64,000 nucleotides of DNA from positions 1 through 64,000 of the forward strand of contig NZ_VLKJ01000002.1 in assembly GCF_007830315.1 (NCBI RefSeq), given 5' to 3'. The stretch comes from Novosphingobium taihuense. GTDB lineage: Bacteria > Pseudomonadota > Alphaproteobacteria > Sphingomonadales > Sphingomonadaceae. The position numbers were made by a program, and so were the translations under genes. This document shows, piece after piece, positions 61,151 through 64,000 of the stretch; the first letter of the stretch is position 1, and every line of letters starts with the position of its first letter. Under the pieces are notes generated by a model. The model made no database searches. It was not told where the DNA came from and saw nothing but the letters and a program-made list of their open reading frames with translations.

Positions 61151-62038
61151 CCAGTAGCCTTCCGAGCCATCGGCCATGCGCCATTCGTGCAGGCGGCGGG
61201 TGAGGAGCTGCAGGTCGTATTCCTCGCTGATGCCGATGGCACCATGGACGGCGTGGGCAGTGGCGGCGATGCGCGGGGCAGCAGAAGACGTGGTGATCTT
61301 GGCGGTGGCGGCGGCGGCGAGCGGCACTTCCAGACCATGCGACGCGCCAAGCTGAGCGGCGATCCGGCAGGCGATCATGTCCTCGGCCATCACGGCCAAC
61401 ATCTGCTGCAGCGATTGCTGGCGGCCGATGGGCTTGCCGAACTGCACGCGTTCCGAAGCATAGGCCGTCGTCACATCGCACAGGCGCGCGGCGGCACCGG
61501 CGATCAGCGCGGCGCGCAGCACGGCCGCGATGGGGCGCAGGCCAGTGCCGGGGCGCGGTAAGGTCTGGCCTTCGGGGTTGCCGGAGATGCGGGCTGCGAG
61601 CGAATTCGTGACGCCTGTCTGCTCGGGCGAAAGCTGCGCCATTTCGCACAGCACCAGTGCATCGCCGCGATCGAACAACACGGCCTGCGCCACCAGTCCG
61701 CAGGGAACCGGTTGAGCCAGAGAGGTGACCAGCGCGATCGGCCCATCCGGCGCAGCCACGCCCGCCGACGCCAGCAGGGCGCGCGCCACAATCGTCTCTG
61801 CCACAGGCAGCGGCACGGCGCGGGCGCCGAGCGCCTCTATCAGCGGCTCGATATCAGCAAGGCTCAGCCCTGCTCCGCCGTACTCTTCGGCAACCAGCGC
61901 ATCGAGGAAGCCGGACTGGGCGATTTCGTCCCACAGTGCGGCAGCGGAACCGCCGTGTTCGATGGCGCGCACCACTGCAGGGGGCGCCGCCGCATCAAGC
62001 ATGCGGACGAAGGGTTCGAGCAGTTCGTTGATGTCCAT
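61073..62038 (-). CDS. Acyl-CoA dehydrogenase, small-subunit type
   Basis: 321 residues from ATG 62038, with AGAGGA upstream; a TTG at 62056 is possible but lacks such a site. EEYGGAGLSLADIEPLIEALGA, TTAYASERVQFGKPIGRQQSLQQMLAVMAED and AVHGAIGISEEYDLQLLTRRLHEWRM are ACAD C-terminal motifs. Shorter by about 60 than typical ACADs and without a canonical catalytic Glu. Paired with the larger ACAD upstream. Confidence 0.82.
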   Translation of the reverse strand: MDINELLEPFVRMLDAAAPPAVVRAIEHGGSAAALWDEIAQSGFLDALVAEEYGGAGLSLADIEPLIEALGARAVPLPVAETIVARALLASAGVAAPDGPIALVTSLAQPVPCGLVAQAVLFDRGDALVLCEMAQLSPEQTGVTNSLAARISGNPEGQTLPRPGTGLRPIAAVLRAALIAGAAARLCDVTTAYASERVQFGKPIGRQQSLQQMLAVMAEDMIACRIAAQLGASHGLEVPLAAAATAKITTSSAAPRIAATAHAVHGAIGISEEYDLQLLTRRLHEWRMADGSEGYWSRVLGQQRLATTAMSVDWIRQNVFA

Positions 62039-62052
62039 CTTGTCCTCTCGCT

Positions 62053-63198
62053 TCAACGCAGGCCCATGCCGCGCGCGATGATCCCGCGCAGGATCTCGCG
62101 CGTGCCGCCGCGCAGGCTGAAGCTTGGCGCGATGTGCGTGACGTAGAGCAGCGTGCGATACAGCTCCTCGCTCACCGCCTCGTCCGGGTGCGCGGCAAGA
62201 TCGTCAGCGATCACCACCGGCAGTTCCTGTTCGAAGCCGGTGCCACGATCCTTGACGATGCTCGCTTCGACCACCGGGCTTTCCCCCGCCACAAGTCGCG
62301 CGGTGCAGGCAATCGACATGGCGCGCAGCGTGGCGAGTTCGGCGGTAAGCCGCCCGACCAGCGCTTCGCAATCCTTTCGGCCCACTGCCTGCACGTGCTT
62401 GATCCAGGCATCGAGCAGGACGGCGCTGGAATAGATGCGCTCCGGCCCCGATCGTTCGAACGCGAGTTCGGCGACGACCTGCTTCCAGCCCTCCCCTTCC
62501 TGCCCGACAAGGGCATCATCGCCCAGTTCCACATTCTCGAAGAACACTTCGGCAAAGTGGGCATCGCCCGTCAGGTCAACGATGGGGCGCACGGTCACGC
62601 CGGGCGCCTTGAGATCGATGATCAGCTGCGACAGGCCTCCCTGCCGGTCCGCCGAGGTGCCGGACGTGCGGATCAGCGCGATCATGTAGTCCGAATGCAT
62701 GGCATTGGTGGTCCAGATCTTCTGGCCATTGACCACCCAGCCGCCACCCGTGAGCTCTGCCCGCGTGCGCACGCTGGCAAGGTCGGAACCCGAACCCGGT
62801 TCGCTCATGCCGATGCAGAACAGCTGCTCGCCCCGGCAGATTGCGGGAATGTGCTTGCGGCGCTGCGCCTCGGTGCCGAAGTTCAGGAGCAGAGGGGCGC
62901 TCTGCCGATCGGCGATCCAGTGCGCCGCCACTGGTGCGCCAGCGCTCAGCAGTTCCTCGACCACCACGAAGCGGGCGAACGGACCCTTGCCGTGCCCGCC
63001 GTATTCCTTCGGCAGGGTCAGGCCAAGAAAGCCCGCCTGCCCCAGCGCACGGCTGAACTCCGCGCTGAAGCCCTGCCATGAACGCGCGCGGCGATCCATC
63101 GGGATGCTGGCGATGTGTTGGTCTATGAATGCGCGGATGGCGGGGCGCAGTGCCTCGTCCTCGGGCGGAAGTTGGGCAAGCGTCAGGGTATCGAACAC
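62053..63198 (-). CDS. Acyl-CoA dehydrogenase, large-subunit type
   Basis: 381 residues. FCIGMSEPGSGSDLASV, WVVNGQKIWTTNAMHSDYM, LTGDAHFAEVFFENVELG and C-terminal LRGGTREILRGIIARGMGL. The normal Glu position is Gly. Sits 14 bases before the small subunit gene. A third long/short ACAD pair of this window, likely alpha2beta2, for steroid side-chain or ring CoA thioesters. Divergent orientation relative to no gene; a LysR gene lies upstream on the same strand. Confidence 0.83.
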   Translation of the reverse strand: MFDTLTLAQLPPEDEALRPAIRAFIDQHIASIPMDRRARSWQGFSAEFSRALGQAGFLGLTLPKEYGGHGKGPFARFVVVEELLSAGAPVAAHWIADRQSAPLLLNFGTEAQRRKHIPAICRGEQLFCIGMSEPGSGSDLASVRTRAELTGGGWVVNGQKIWTTNAMHSDYMIALIRTSGTSADRQGGLSQLIIDLKAPGVTVRPIVDLTGDAHFAEVFFENVELGDDALVGQEGEGWKQVVAELAFERSGPERIYSSAVLLDAWIKHVQAVGRKDCEALVGRLTAELATLRAMSIACTARLVAGESPVVEASIVKDRGTGFEQELPVVIADDLAAHPDEAVSEELYRTLLYVTHIAPSFSLRGGTREILRGIIARGMGLR

Positions 63199-63317
63199 GG
63201 AAGGGCGGCTCCTGTCCCGGGCGGTGCATCATGCCACCGCTCCAGGGGGTCGAGCGATGCGCCCGCAGACCCTCTGCATCAAATATTTATTTTGCCCTGT
63301 CCGATAGCGATCGAATA

Positions 63318-64000
63318 TCAATCTTGACAGCCGGCGAGGGCGGTGCGCACGAAATTCTGTGCCAGCACCGATGGTTCGTTTGCCCGCGCGATGCCCATTG
63401 CGATCGGCAACGGCTCTGCCAGGGTGACGATGCGCACGCCCTCCCCGGCGAAGCGCGCACTGCGGCCGGGGATCAGCGCCACGCCAAGTCCTGCTTCGAC
63501 AAGACTGAGAATGGTCTGCACCTGCACCGCCTCCTGCGCGACGCGCGGGGTGAACCCGGCGCGGTGGCAGGCGAGGCGGATCGTGGCATGGAGTACGCTG
63601 ACGGGACTGTAGATGATGAAGCTGCGGTCAGCCAGCGCGCCAAGGTCGAGCGTCTTGCGCCGGGCGAGCACGTCGCTGGCGGGCAGGACGGCCACCAGTT
63701 CGTCGGTCTCGATCACATCGAAGGCGACGGGCGCGGAGTCCATCACCGGCAGGCGCACCAATCCGACATCCAGCCGGCGCGCGGCGATGGCACGGACGAT
63801 CTCGACGCTGTTCATCTCTTCCAGCGCCAGTTCAACTTCCGGGTAGGCCTGGCGAAAGGGCGAGACGATGCGCGGCAGCAATTCGCCGATGGCCGAGCCG
63901 ATGAAGCCGATCGACAAGCGCCCACGCAGGCCTGCCGCGCCCTGTCGCACCGATTCGCGCACTTTCTCCGCCGCCGCCAGTGCCTCACGCGCAGGGGCAA
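63318..64000 (-). CDS. LysR-type regulator, N-terminus off window
   Basis: The ligand-binding domain of a LysR regulator is read from the window edge (frame: APAREALAAAEKVRESV at the linker helix) to a stop at 63318. RLSIGFIGSAIGELLPRIV, FRQAYPEVELALEEM and AVLPASDVLARR are typical. The DNA-binding HTH lies beyond position 64000. It lies upstream of, and may regulate, the ACAD pair, with a 119-base gap to the first gene. Confidence 0.85.
   Translation of the reverse strand, partial: APAREALAAAEKVRESVRQGAAGLRGRLSIGFIGSAIGELLPRIVSPFRQAYPEVELALEEMNSVEIVRAIAARRLDVGLVRLPVMDSAPVAFDVIETDELVAVLPASDVLARRKTLDLGALADRSFIIYSPVSVLHATIRLACHRAGFTPRVAQEAVQVQTILSLVEAGLGVALIPGRSARFAGEGVRIVTLAEPLPIAMGIARANEPSVLAQNFVRTALAGCQD

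Overview
The window looks like chromosomal DNA of a high-GC alphaproteobacterium of the Sphingomonadales, most like a Novosphingobium. The reasons are three large SusC-independent TonB receptors, SXXK hydrolase and GntR/MarR modules typical of that order, and frequent GTG/TTG starts. No rRNA or tRNA gene was seen. Assignment is by reading motifs and by recollection of family sequences; no alignment was run.

Layout. 1-312 is the end of an IS5-type element. 634-5269 holds an SXXK serine hydrolase, a TonB receptor and a LuxR-type regulator. 5518-6792 is an HTH-fused DHBP synthase (riboflavin). 6925-9359 is a methylsuccinyl-CoA dehydrogenase with a hydratase, divergent from a MarR-EmrA-EmrB efflux operon (9412-12458). 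folD and a phosphohexomutase follow on the minus strand (12596-15025). 15330-19621 is an unusual ABC/HlyD/TolC three-gene unit whose ATPase domain has lost its nucleotide-binding motifs. 19725-22919 holds an SDR and a TonB receptor. 23165-26715 is a malonate module (matR, matB, matC). 26712-30935 holds a DUF1214 protein, an SDR and a third TonB receptor.

The main content is a steroid catabolic region, about 31.1-63.2 kb. Its core is a run of 21 minus-strand genes (52018 down to 33717), tightly packed and probably one operon. It contains recognisable counterparts of the actinobacterial KstR2-regulon enzymes that destroy steroid rings C and D: FadD3 (activates HIP), IpdF, FadE30, EchA20, IpdC, IpdA/IpdB and FadA6. 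It also has a ketosteroid isomerase with the Tyr14/Asp38/Asp99 triad, a class I extradiol dioxygenase (HsaC/TesB-like, ring A cleavage), a second thiolase, extra SDRs, a MaoC hydratase, SnoaL-like protein and paired acyl-CoA dehydrogenases. Two KstD-type FAD dehydrogenases, an aldo/keto reductase, a GMC oxidoreductase, a zinc alcohol dehydrogenase, a D-aminoacylase-like amidohydrolase, another acyl-CoA dehydrogenase pair and a partial LysR regulator flank it on both sides.

Read together, the flanking oxidoreductases could handle steroid hydroxyl/keto groups and delta-1/delta-4 desaturation, the dioxygenase ring A, and the central operon the remaining hydrindane propionate to central metabolites. 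The hydroxylases that must open ring B (KshAB), the A-ring monooxygenase (HsaAB) and the meta-cleavage hydrolase (HsaD) are not in the window. No KstR2-type TetR gene is present; instead a short ATACGC/GCGTAT element recurs in the divergent promoter regions of the steroid region, suggesting a different regulator.
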